Shown here: positions 46,038-54,454 of the stretch, in pieces
Position numbering within the stretch: position 1 is the first letter of the stretch
Layout: each line of letters begins with the position of its first letter
Assembly (NCBI RefSeq): GCF_025562715.2
Contig: NZ_JAPFCC010000001.1
Location: forward strand, 1,506,501 to 1,570,500
Direction: 5' to 3'
DNA: 64,000 nucleotides
Source of the DNA: Endozoicomonas gorgoniicola
Lineage (GTDB): Bacteria; Pseudomonadota; Gammaproteobacteria; Pseudomonadales; Endozoicomonadaceae
The notes under the pieces: generated by a model
Databases searched by the model: none
Told to the model about the DNA's origin: nothing
Seen by the model: only the letters and a program-made list of their open reading frames with translations
Made by a program: the position numbers and the translations under genes

Positions 46038-46280
46038 CTATGTTCCTTTAAATGGTTGAAAGCGGAATATGCTCATGATTTTATTGGCCAGCCGATCAAG
46101 TGTTAATGCTTTACCTTCAGTCAAAGCCCGACGCCAACCCAAGTAGCGAGACATATATTTTGTTGCAATACCGTGGAATATCCCGAATATCCACTTCTTC
46201 AGGTTACTGTGATAAGAGTTCACATGCTGTAAGTGAAAAACTCCATCAATAACCCTCTGACCAGCAGAACTCGAGTTTAG
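46038..46280 (-). mobile_element. IS1595 (ISXO2-like) transposase remnant
   Basis: The C-terminal end of an ISXO2/IS1595-type transposase is readable on the minus strand: HLQHVNSYHSNLKKWIFG, FHGIATKYMSRYLGWRRAL. The 5' part has been removed at the junction with the neighbouring IS110-type element. The first residues of the open frame come from that junction and are not real. It is non-functional. Confidence 0.7.
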
Positions 46281-46539
46281 CGGACTAGCCCGCCCGGCGG
46301 GCACACAACCCAGAGTAACTCTTAGCTGCCAACCTCAATTCTTCGTCCTACGATAAGGAAGGAGGCATATCCGAGCCAGAGACCGAACGCACACTGGTGC
46401 TCTTGCCCGAAGTTTAGCGTGGTCGGGAGGCTGGCGACCGCATCACTGATGACGCCTGGCGATCTCGTTCAGAAGACTGCATATGATCGACAGCCCCATA
46501 CCCGGATATGCCTTCGTTCAGTAGTGTAGGAACGCAGTC
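46281..46539 (+). ncRNA. IS110 left-end noncoding region, candidate bridge RNA
   Basis: IS110-family elements are known to encode a structured guide (bridge) RNA in a noncoding end. Here the left end is long and strongly conserved with copy 2. The block 46411-46470 is identical over 60 bases to the reverse complement of 52268-52327, while flanking short stretches differ. A hairpin GGTCG ... CGACC lies inside the block. RNA production is inferred, not shown. Confidence 0.45.
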
Positions 46540-47901
46540 ATGAAACACAACCCAAATCCGGCTAAAGTTCAAAAGCGGATATCTGGCCATCTAAAAACCG
46601 TGAACCTCTATGCTGCAGGCATTGATATTGGTTCAGAGTTCCACTTTGTTGCTGTCCCTAAAGAGCTCGATGAACAGTCGGTTCGGTCTTTTGCCTGCTT
46701 TACCTCTGATCTCGAAATGATGACTCAATGGCTCGTGAAAATCGGAATTACGACCGTGGTCATGGAGTCTACCGGAATCTATTGGATTCCCGCTTTCGAA
46801 ATGCTTGAAGAGCACGGCCTTGACGTCAAACTGGTGAATGCTCGTCATGTTAAAAACGTCCCTGGTCGTAAAAGTGATGTGCAGGACTGTCAGTGGTTAC
46901 AACAACTGCATACTCATGGCCTGCTTGAGGGAGCTTTTCGCCCTGAAGATCAGGTGTGTGCCTTGCGTGCCTATATGCGTCAGCGTGAAACCCTGATCCG
47001 TTACCGGGCGTCGCACATACAGCACATGCAGAAAGCTTTACGGCAAATGAACCTGTTGTTGGACAATGTCGTTGCGGATATCACTGGCAAAACGGGGATG
47101 GGTATCATTCTCTCCATTCTCGCGGGAGAGCGTGACCCAGAGGTACTGGCCAAACACCGGGACTCTCATTGTAAAAAATCAGAGAAAGTCATTGCTAAGT
47201 CACTGCATGGGCATTACCGGGTGGAACACCTATTTGCCTTAAAGCAGTCTGTTGAGCTTTATGATTTTTACGAAAAGCAAATTGAAGCTTGTGACAAGGC
47301 ATTGGAAGACCAGTTGAACCAGTTTGATGATAAGTCCGAGAGTATCTCTCTGCCTGCAAAACGCAAATCAGCCAGCGCCCCTGCTTTTGATGTAAGAACT
47401 CACCTTTACCGGGTGACAGGGGTAGATCTGACATCGATTGAGGGAATAGAGGAAAATACCGCCCTGAAGGTAGTTTCTGAAATTGGTACAGACATGAGTC
47501 GCTGGCCGACAGTGAAGCACTTTTGTTCCTGGCTGGGACTGAGCCCGGGAAACAAGATATCAGGAGGCAAAGTGTTGAGCAGCAAGACCAAAAGAATCCC
47601 TAACCGGGCCGCTTCTGCTCTGCGTATGGCTGCACTGACTCTGGTGAGTTCGAAAAGTGCGCTGGGAGCCTATTATCGTCGAATGAGAAGTAAGCTGGGG
47701 GCACCAAAAGCGATTACAGCGACTGCACATAAACTTGCCCGGCTGATTTACAGCATGCTGAAAAACGGCTCAGAGTACGTAGATAGAGGTCAGGATTACT
47801 ACGAGGAGCAATACCGTGACCGAGTCATTAAAAACATGAGAAAGCGCGCTGAAGACATGGGTTACAAACTGGTCGAAATTGAAACAGCCTCACCATCTTG
47901 A
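46540..47901 (+). CDS. IS110-family transposase
   Basis: 453 residues. The N-terminal RuvC-like DEDD domain has AAGIDIGSEFHFVAV (first Asp), VVMESTGIYW (Glu) and GRKSDVQDCQWL (Asp pair). The C-terminal Tnp domain (about 310-430) has IEGIEENTALKVVSEIG and WLGLSPGNKISGGK. It is longer than most members (about 320-400) because of an extended middle region. It is intact and about 95% identical by eye to copy 2. Confidence 0.93.
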   Translation: MKHNPNPAKVQKRISGHLKTVNLYAAGIDIGSEFHFVAVPKELDEQSVRSFACFTSDLEMMTQWLVKIGITTVVMESTGIYWIPAFEMLEEHGLDVKLVNARHVKNVPGRKSDVQDCQWLQQLHTHGLLEGAFRPEDQVCALRAYMRQRETLIRYRASHIQHMQKALRQMNLLLDNVVADITGKTGMGIILSILAGERDPEVLAKHRDSHCKKSEKVIAKSLHGHYRVEHLFALKQSVELYDFYEKQIEACDKALEDQLNQFDDKSESISLPAKRKSASAPAFDVRTHLYRVTGVDLTSIEGIEENTALKVVSEIGTDMSRWPTVKHFCSWLGLSPGNKISGGKVLSSKTKRIPNRAASALRMAALTLVSSKSALGAYYRRMRSKLGAPKAITATAHKLARLIYSMLKNGSEYVDRGQDYYEEQYRDRVIKNMRKRAEDMGYKLVEIETASPS

Positions 47902-48026
47902 CTCTATGCAAATAACTAGTCCCGAAGGAGTTACTCAGAAGAGAATTATAAGTACTAACGTTTCGTATTTTTTGATGCCGAAATAGGTTAAGCAACCGCT
48001 TCATCTACCAGGAAAAAGCGGTTGCC

Positions 48027-48431
48027 ATGCTCACTTCAGATCAGAAAGTAATCCTTCGAGAGCTTTCTTTATATACGACATTTCTTGCAAAAGCGCTATC
48101 ACCACTTGCGGCACCGACGTTCTGTGAGTTACTTCTGGGTGGCATGCTTTCTGGCGAAGGCTTTGTTACACAAGCCCTTCTGACGATCCACTACGAAAAT
48201 TTCTGGAACAGCTACCATCATTGGGTCTCCCAAGGTAAGTGGCGTTGGCGAAACCTGGCGCATCGTCTGATATTGCTGGTCAGTTCTAAAGTGCCTGACG
48301 GTCAGACCATTCCCCTGATTCTTGACGACCTGACACTCGAACGTTGCTCTGACAAAGCACCGGCATGCCGAATACATCACCAACACAGCAAGAAAAAGAG
48401 GGGCTTTTACAGGTTGGCTGATGGAAAATGA
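48027..48431 (+). pseudogene. 5' part of the split DDE transposase
   Basis: The first 125 codons are real (IPLILDDLTLERCSDKAPAC, HHQHSKKK); the last codons belong to the invading ISL3 element. Joined with 49735-50687 it gives a 441-residue DDE_5/IS701-like transposase with no frame change. Candidate catalytic Asp pair: DDLTLER. Confidence 0.75.
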
Positions 48432-49726
48432 GGGGTTGCAACAGAAATAGCCTTTCAGGAAAGATTGATTTGAACAGATCAAAATTTCTGAAGGATCAGA
48501 CATGTGTACAACACCCTCACTACGTCCTATGTTCGCATTTCCCGGCTGGGTAATCGAGCAGATTGATATTGATTGGGAAGTCAAACAAGCTTTTGTCTAT
48601 CTCCGCAGGGATGGCCGAATTCAGCACGAGAAATGCAGTCAATGTGAAACCCCTATGGGACAAATGAAGACAAAAGATCGGTGTGTCCAGGATTTACCAC
48701 TGGGAGTTCTACAGGTAAATCTTCTCTTCACAGCTTTTCAGGGCCGCTGCTCACACTGCAACAATATTGAAACCGTTACTATTCCTGGTTTAACTCCCAA
48801 GGCTCAGGCAACCGATCGCCTTAAACGACACGTCAGCCATTTATGTCGCTATATGCCCTGCGACAAGGTGCCTGAATTCATTGCTATATCCGGTGGTACT
48901 GCCCGTCGTTGGGATAAAGAGATGCTGCTGAGAATGCTTCCAGCTCCAAAGCGTGACGGTATTCGCGCTCTGCTCATTGACGAAAAATCCATTGGCAAAG
49001 GCCATCAGTATCTTACCGTTGTTCTTAACGCCGACTCAGGAGAAACCCTCTTCCTTGGTGAAGGCAAGCGAAAAGAGACTCTGGATGAGTTCTTGAGCAG
49101 CCTGACTGAAGAGCAAAAAGCGAGCATCGAGTGTGTTGGCATAGACCGTGGTGGCAGCTATCAGGCTTCGGTGAAAGAGCACTTGCCCAATGCGGATATT
49201 GTATACGACAAGTTTCACATTATTGCCAATTATAATGATGTGATAGATCAGATAAGGCGCAGGGAGTGGCGTCAGGCTGAAGAAGAGAACAAGCCCTTTA
49301 TCAAGGGTCAGCGGTTCAACCTGTTCATGAACCCTGAGAACCTGACTCCAAAGCGAGAAAGCAGTCTGAAAGAGCTCTTGAGCATGAACGAGGATCTCAA
49401 TCAGGCTTACATCCTGAAAGACATGCTCAAACAGCTATGGACGTACACGTACAAAGCGTGTGCCGGCAAGTTTCTGGATAGATGGATAGAGTTAGCAAAA
49501 GAAACCGGAATTGCAGAACTTAAGAGGTTTGCTAAGGGCTTGGACAGGGCAAGAGAGGGCTTGCTGTCGTACTGCCATCATCGTATAACCAGCGCGAAGA
49601 TTGAAGCTTTCAATGGAGTCATCAAACGGATTATCTACAAAGCTTGTGGCTACAATGATCTTGATTACCTCTATCTTAAAATCAGGCAGGAGGCTGTAAA
49701 ATGATCAGCCAACCTGTAAAAGAGCC
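48400..49726 (+). mobile_element. ISL3-family insertion sequence
   Basis: 1327 bp with inverted tips containing CTTTTACAGGTTGGCTGAT (left GGGG-, right GGCT- before it), flanked by the 8-bp duplication GAAAAAGA at 48392-48399 and 49727-49734. Eight bases is the ISL3 norm. It is inserted in the DDE transposase gene. Confidence 0.92.
48502..49704 (+). CDS. ISL3-family transposase
   Basis: 400 residues. The N-terminal zinc-binding pairs CSQCETP (about 46) and CSHCNN (about 84) are followed by an HTH-like region and the DDE domain: LLIDEKSIGKGHQYLTVV, GIDRGGSYQASV and SAKIEAFNGVIKRI (catalytic Glu). It is intact and probably functional. Confidence 0.93.
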   Translation: MCTTPSLRPMFAFPGWVIEQIDIDWEVKQAFVYLRRDGRIQHEKCSQCETPMGQMKTKDRCVQDLPLGVLQVNLLFTAFQGRCSHCNNIETVTIPGLTPKAQATDRLKRHVSHLCRYMPCDKVPEFIAISGGTARRWDKEMLLRMLPAPKRDGIRALLIDEKSIGKGHQYLTVVLNADSGETLFLGEGKRKETLDEFLSSLTEEQKASIECVGIDRGGSYQASVKEHLPNADIVYDKFHIIANYNDVIDQIRRREWRQAEEENKPFIKGQRFNLFMNPENLTPKRESSLKELLSMNEDLNQAYILKDMLKQLWTYTYKACAGKFLDRWIELAKETGIAELKRFAKGLDRAREGLLSYCHHRITSAKIEAFNGVIKRIIYKACGYNDLDYLYLKIRQEAVK

Positions 49727-50687
49727 GAAAAAGAACCGGTGTACTTATCTTCTTGGTCAATGCTGGGTCTTTCTGGCTATTCCTTTCCAGAGACCATCAG
49801 ACAAGGTGCATACTGCGGTTCCAGTGATGGCATTTCCATCACCTAAATCAGGCAATATCAGTAAACTTAAAATTGCAAAGGCCATGCTGAAATCTGTACG
49901 GCAGACTCTTCAGGGGCGAGCTTTGCGGCTACTCACTGACTGCTGGTTTATGAATCACACCATGATGCAGCCCGCGCTTGAGCTTGGGTATGAGGTCATT
50001 GGCCATATACCCAAAAACCGGGCACTTTATGCGCTTCCAGTCGATGCGCTTCCTCCCTCTCCTTTCAAAAGGAAAGGCCGCAAGCGTAAGTATGGTGTCA
50101 AAATGACACCTGAGGAAGTAGAGAAATTACCAGAGACCAAGATGACTCTCTGGCTTTACAGAAAGAACCGGACTGTCTCTTTTCGTTCCTGTATTTGCCG
50201 GGCTCGTTTTTTGAAAGGCCGTATTGTCCGAATCGTCTGGAGTCGTTTTGAAAACGACAAGGGAGAAACAGAAACCAAACTATTTCTGTCCACCAATCCT
50301 GACCTGAAAGCCGATGAAGTGCTATTAGCCTACTCGCTCAGGTGGCCTATAGAGCCTATGTTCCAGCAACTGAAACACGAGTTTGGATGCAAGCATTTAT
50401 GGCAGCAGAAACTCAGAACGCTGTTACGATGGATGCACATTAAAATGGCAGGGTATGCGCTGTTGCAATTGCTGACCATTTGTCAAAATCCAGCGGCTAT
50501 TGCCCTGGCCAAAACTGCCTGGAGGCATCCCGATACTGTCACGGCCGGAATGCTTAGGCGCGCGCTGTTTTGGATTATTCCGCAGTTTCGAATTCGTGGC
50601 TGCTGGAACCGATATGAGCAAAAATTAGAGCTGAAATTGCCGGATAAAAACGAACGTTCGGATAGTTTTTTGGAAAAAGCGGCATAA
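49701..50687 (+). pseudogene. 3' part of the split DDE transposase
   Basis: From codon 12 (49735) onward this continues the gene begun at 48027. It contains LLTDCWFMNHTMMQPALELG (second Asp region) and YSLRWPIEPMFQQLKHEFGC, the Y-x-RW-xIE-xxF-xxLKH pattern of the last catalytic Glu. The leading residues come from the ISL3 end, so the ATG is accidental. Confidence 0.75.
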
Positions 50688-50836
50688 ATGAACTCAGAAC
50701 CAATGATTTAAACGGTTCAGGCAGGTTTAAATTGTGTGCCTGACGGGGTTGGCTGCGCCGACGCTAAATATTTTACCGAACGTTCATGTTTTAAGAACTT
50801 CTGAGTAACTCCTCCGGTCTCGCCACTTGCACAGAG

Positions 50837-52198
50837 TCAAGCTGGTGAGGCTGTTTCAACCCTGACCAGCTTGTACCCCATTTCTTCTGCACGCTTTTTC
50901 ATATTTTTAATCACTCGGTCACGATACTGCTCCTCGTAGTAATCCTGACCTCGCTCAACATATTCTGATCCATTTTTCAGCATGCTATAAATCAGTCGTG
51001 CAAGTTTGTGTGCAGTCGCTGTAATCGCTTTGGGTGCACCCAGCTTACTTCTCATCCGGCGATAATAGGCTCCTAGGGCACTTTTTGAATTTACCAGTGT
51101 CAGTGCGGCCATCCTCAGAGCTGAAGCAGCCCTGTTTGGAATCCTTTTGGTCTTACTGCTTAACACCTTTCCCCCGGATATTTTGTTTCCGGGACTCAGC
51201 CCCAGCCAAGAACAAAAGTGCTTCTCTGTCGGCCAGCGGTTCATGTCCGTCCCGGTCTCAGAAATAACTTTCAGGGCGGTATTTTCTTCTATCCCCTCGA
51301 TCGCTGTCAGATCGACCCCGGTCATCCTGTAAAGGTGAGCTCTTACATCAAAACCGGGGGCGCTGGCTGATTTTCTCTTTGCAGGCAAGGAGGCGCTTTC
51401 GACCTGATCATCGAACTGACTCAGCTGATTCTCAAGCGCCTTATCACAAGCTTCGATTTCCTTTTCGTAAAAATCATAAAGCTCAACGGCCTGCTTCAAA
51501 GCAAACAAATGCTCTGCCCGATAGTGTCCATGCAATGATTTAGCAATGACTTGCTCTGATTTCTTGCAATGGGAATCACGGTGGCTCGCCAATACTACAG
51601 GATCGCGCTCACCCCTGAGGATGGAACGAATGATGCTCATCCCGGTTTTGCCGGTAACATCCGAAACGACATTATCCAGCAGCAGGTTCATTTGGCGTAA
51701 GGCTTTCTGCATGTGCTGTATGTGCGACGCTCGATAGCGGATCAGGGTTTCACGTTGGCGCATGTAAGCACGCAGAGCGCACACCTGATCTTCAGGACGA
51801 AAAGCACCTTCAAGCAAGCCATGTGTATGCAGTTGTTGTAACCACTGGCAGTCCTGTACGTCACTTTTACGACCAGGGACGTTTTTAACGTGGCGTGCAT
51901 TCACCAGCCTGACTTCAAGCCCGTGCTCTTCAAGCATTTCGAAAGCAGGAATCCAGTATATTCCGGTGGACTCCATGACTACGGTGGTAATCCCGATACA
52001 TACAAGCCACTGGGCCATCATCTCGAGATCAGCAGTGAAGCAGGCAAAAGACCGGACAGGCTTATCATCCAGCTCTTCAGGGACAGCAACAAAGTGGAAC
52101 TCTGAGCCAATATCAATGCCTGCCGCGTAGAGGTTGACGGTTTTAAGGTGACCAGATATTCGTTTTTGTGCTTTAGTGGGTTTTGGGTTGTGCTTCAT
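50837..52198 (-). CDS. IS110-family transposase, copy 2
   Basis: 453 residues with the same DEDD and Tnp signatures as copy 1 and roughly two to three dozen substitutions, for example KELDEQ to EELDDK near residue 41. It is intact. The divergence shows the two copies are not a very recent duplication. Confidence 0.93.
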   Translation of the reverse strand: MKHNPKPTKAQKRISGHLKTVNLYAAGIDIGSEFHFVAVPEELDDKPVRSFACFTADLEMMAQWLVCIGITTVVMESTGIYWIPAFEMLEEHGLEVRLVNARHVKNVPGRKSDVQDCQWLQQLHTHGLLEGAFRPEDQVCALRAYMRQRETLIRYRASHIQHMQKALRQMNLLLDNVVSDVTGKTGMSIIRSILRGERDPVVLASHRDSHCKKSEQVIAKSLHGHYRAEHLFALKQAVELYDFYEKEIEACDKALENQLSQFDDQVESASLPAKRKSASAPGFDVRAHLYRMTGVDLTAIEGIEENTALKVISETGTDMNRWPTEKHFCSWLGLSPGNKISGGKVLSSKTKRIPNRAASALRMAALTLVNSKSALGAYYRRMRSKLGAPKAITATAHKLARLIYSMLKNGSEYVERGQDYYEEQYRDRVIKNMKKRAEEMGYKLVRVETASPA

Positions 52199-52461
52199 GA
52201 CTGCCTACCTATACTCCAGAGCGAAGGCATATCTGGGTATGGGGCTGTCGATCATATGCAGTCTTCCGAACGAGATCGCCAGGCGTCATCAGTGATGCGG
52301 TCGCCAGCCTCCCGACCACGCTAAACTCCGGGCACGGGGCACCAGTGTGCGTTCGGCCTTTGGCCTGGATATGCCTTCCTTCTTATCGTAGAACGAAGGC
52401 TCAAGGTTAGCTTAGTAAAAGAGTTACTCTGGGATGTATGCCCGCAGGGTGGGCTAGTCCG
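52199..52461 (-). ncRNA. IS110 left-end noncoding region of copy 2, candidate bridge RNA
   Basis: Counterpart of 46281-46539. The 60-base block 52268-52327 is identical to copy 1, with differences concentrated in short internal stretches and in the segment next to the left tip. Those are where target- or donor-binding loops might lie. Inference only. Confidence 0.45.
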
Positions 52462-52737
52462 CTTCTGAGTAACTCCTCCGGTCTCGCCACTTGCACAGAG
52501 TCAAGCTGGTGAGGCTGTTTCAACCCTGACCAGCTTGTACCCCATTTCTTCTGCACGCTTTTTCATATTTTTAATCACTCGGTCACGATACTGCTCCTTC
52601 TGAGTAATCCTGACCTCGCTCAACATATTCTGATCCATTTTTCAGCATGCTATAAATCAGTCGTGCAAGTTTGTGTGCAGTCGCTGTAATCGCTTTGGGT
52701 GCACCCAGCTTACTTCTCATCCGGCGATAATAGGCTC
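52462..52737 (-). mobile_element. IS110-family element, copy 3 (3' fragment)
   Basis: The right end and last about 80 codons of a third IS110 copy, cut at a CTAG by an IS1182 element. Copy 2 shows the uncut sequence with CTAG at the same place. A small change (TGCTCCTTCTGAG against TGCTCCTCGTAG) also breaks its frame. The other part is not present in the window. Confidence 0.85.
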
Positions 52738-52741
52738 CTAG

Positions 52742-54450
52742 GAGCCTGACCGAGAATAGGATTTATCTGATATAATAGCGTTCAAAACGCAGCCCTGATG
52801 AAGCCTGATGTCGCCACCACCAAAATTCAAGGATAGCCCTGTTGAGTTCGACCAGCACCTGCTGTTTCCAACCAACATCTTTGATCTTCTTCCCAAAGAT
52901 CATGACTGCTACATCTATGAGACCATCTTCCAGAACATTGATACCTCGGAAGTTGAAAAGCAGTACCATCACCTTGGACAGCATGCCTACCCACCCAAGC
53001 TGATCGTAGGTATCCTGATCTACGCCTACAGTCATGGTGTATTCAGCTCCCGTGAAATAGAAAAACGGTGTCGGCAGGACTTGGCATTCATGTACATCTC
53101 TCAGATGAATTGCCCAAACTTTCGGGTCCTGGGGGACTTCCGCAAAAACAACCTGTCGTTTTTTCATGACTGTTTCAAACAGTCCGTCAAGCTGGCGATG
53201 GAGCTGAAACTGGCATCGCTTGGGCATATCAGCCTGGATGGTTCGAAATTCAAAGCCAACAGTTCAAAGCATAAGGCCATGAGCTACGGCCGGCTTAAAG
53301 CCAAAGAGGCAGAACTCAGCGCTGAGGTTGATGAACTGATCAAAAAAGCCAGCCAGTGCGATCAGGAAGAAGACGACGCCTACAAAGAAACCAATGGCTA
53401 CAGTATTCCTGAAGACCTCCAGTTTAAAGAAGAACGGCTGAAGAAAATTAAGGCTGCCAAAAAAGCACTGGAAGAGCGTGAGAAAGCCCTCAATCCGGAC
53501 GAGCCAATAGACGACAAGAAACAGATTAGCTTTGCAGACCATGATGCCCGGGTGATGAGCAAGAAAGGGTACTGCGAATACAGCTACAATGCCCAAATTA
53601 ATGTAGATGCGGATCACCAGATCATTGTTGGCCAACACATCAGCCAGCGCGCCAACGACGTACAGGAAGTAGAACCTGCTCTTCAGGCTTTGTCAGAATC
53701 TACCGATGGCGCAGCTGTGGATAAATGGAGTATGGACAACGGCTATTTTTCAGGGCCAAATCTGCACACCTTGGATAAACACGGAATAGACGGTTATATC
53801 GCTACTGATAAGGAAGAAAAACCGGCTGTCACGAACCTTGAAAATACTGATCGAAAATTTGTCAAAGCGGATTTTACATACAATATTGAAGCTGACGTCT
53901 TCATCTGTCCGGCTGGGGAAAAATTGGTTACCAATCCAGCCAGTAAAGCTAAGAGGAAAGGCTACCGGGCAAACAAGGAAGTATGCCGAGAGTGCGCTTA
54001 CCGCTCCAGATGCAGTGGCTCCAAGAAAAGTGCAGGCAAGGTAATTCGCACAGACAAGTTTGAAACTGCACGACAAGCCATGAATAAAAAAATGGAAACA
54101 AGCGAAGCGAAAGCGGTATACGAACGTCGCAAAGTAATAGCGGAACCGCCGTTTGGTCAGATAAAAAACTCTGGATTCAGGAGTTTCAGTCTGCGCGGGA
54201 AAGAGAAAGTGGAAGCAGAGTTTTCACTGGTATGCACAGTGCATAATTTCAAAAAAATTGTGAAGAAAGCTTTAACGGGGTCACTCCGTCTTGAGGATTT
54301 AAAAAAGGTTGAAAAAGCGGCATAAAGGTAAAGAAAAGCTGTAAATTGGCAAAAATGAGCAAATCAACCTCAAAAAGTGGTTGTTTTTTGCTCATTTTGA
54401 ATTTTGCGAAACCTTTAGGAGGACTGCCTAAGCTATTCTCGGTCAGGCTC
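52742..54450 (+). mobile_element. IS1182-family element, copy A
   Basis: 1709 bp with inverted ends GAGCCTGACCGAGAATAG, flanked by CTAG at 52738-52741 and 54451-54454. Four-base palindromic targets are usual for IS1182. The left flank is IS110; the right CTAG is shared with copy B. Confidence 0.93.
52808..54325 (+). CDS. IS1182-family transposase, copy A
   Basis: 505 residues with an N-terminal DUF772-type domain (KLIVGILIYAYSHGVFSSRE, about 60-80) and a central insertion rich in Lys/Glu (about 165-225). The C-terminal DDE part has DNGYFSG and a zinc-like Cys cluster (CRECAYRSRC, about 400). It is intact and differs from copy B at about five residues. Confidence 0.93.
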   Translation: MSPPPKFKDSPVEFDQHLLFPTNIFDLLPKDHDCYIYETIFQNIDTSEVEKQYHHLGQHAYPPKLIVGILIYAYSHGVFSSREIEKRCRQDLAFMYISQMNCPNFRVLGDFRKNNLSFFHDCFKQSVKLAMELKLASLGHISLDGSKFKANSSKHKAMSYGRLKAKEAELSAEVDELIKKASQCDQEEDDAYKETNGYSIPEDLQFKEERLKKIKAAKKALEEREKALNPDEPIDDKKQISFADHDARVMSKKGYCEYSYNAQINVDADHQIIVGQHISQRANDVQEVEPALQALSESTDGAAVDKWSMDNGYFSGPNLHTLDKHGIDGYIATDKEEKPAVTNLENTDRKFVKADFTYNIEADVFICPAGEKLVTNPASKAKRKGYRANKEVCRECAYRSRCSGSKKSAGKVIRTDKFETARQAMNKKMETSEAKAVYERRKVIAEPPFGQIKNSGFRSFSLRGKEKVEAEFSLVCTVHNFKKIVKKALTGSLRLEDLKKVEKAA

Positions 54451-54454
54451 CTAG

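Larger units (their letters stand above)
46281..47941 (+). mobile_element. IS110-family element, copy 1
   Basis: About 1661 bp, delimited by comparison with copy 2 (50798-52461). The left end starts CGGACTAGCCC and the right end finishes GGAGTTACTCAGAAG. Subterminal GAGTAACTC occurs near the left tip and is inverted near the right tip. A 259-base noncoding left end precedes the transposase. Confidence 0.85.
47942..50797 (+). mobile_element. IS701/IS4-like element split by an ISL3 element
   Basis: An insertion sequence of about 1.5 kb once the inner ISL3 element is removed, occupying the whole space between two head-to-head IS110 right ends. Its tips are imperfectly inverted, sharing an AACGTT core, so the exact ends are uncertain. 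It carries one transposase, now in two parts. Confidence 0.65.
50798..52461 (-). mobile_element. IS110-family element, copy 2
   Basis: 1664 bp, same end sequences as copy 1 in opposite orientation. Its right tip abuts the DDE element. Its left tip abuts the right tip of a third, partial copy in the same orientation, recreating the right-end/left-end junction expected of a circular IS110 intermediate. Confidence 0.87.

Noticed and set aside
46038..46304. 88-codon minus-strand frame taken as a complete hypothetical protein
   Set aside because: Its body is the C-terminal part of an IS1595 transposase and its first residues come from the IS110 junction, so it is a fragment.
52763..53227. 154-codon minus-strand frame inside the IS1182 transposase (and its twin at 54476-54940)
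   Set aside because: It is the antisense shadow of the transposase, conserved only because the sense gene is.
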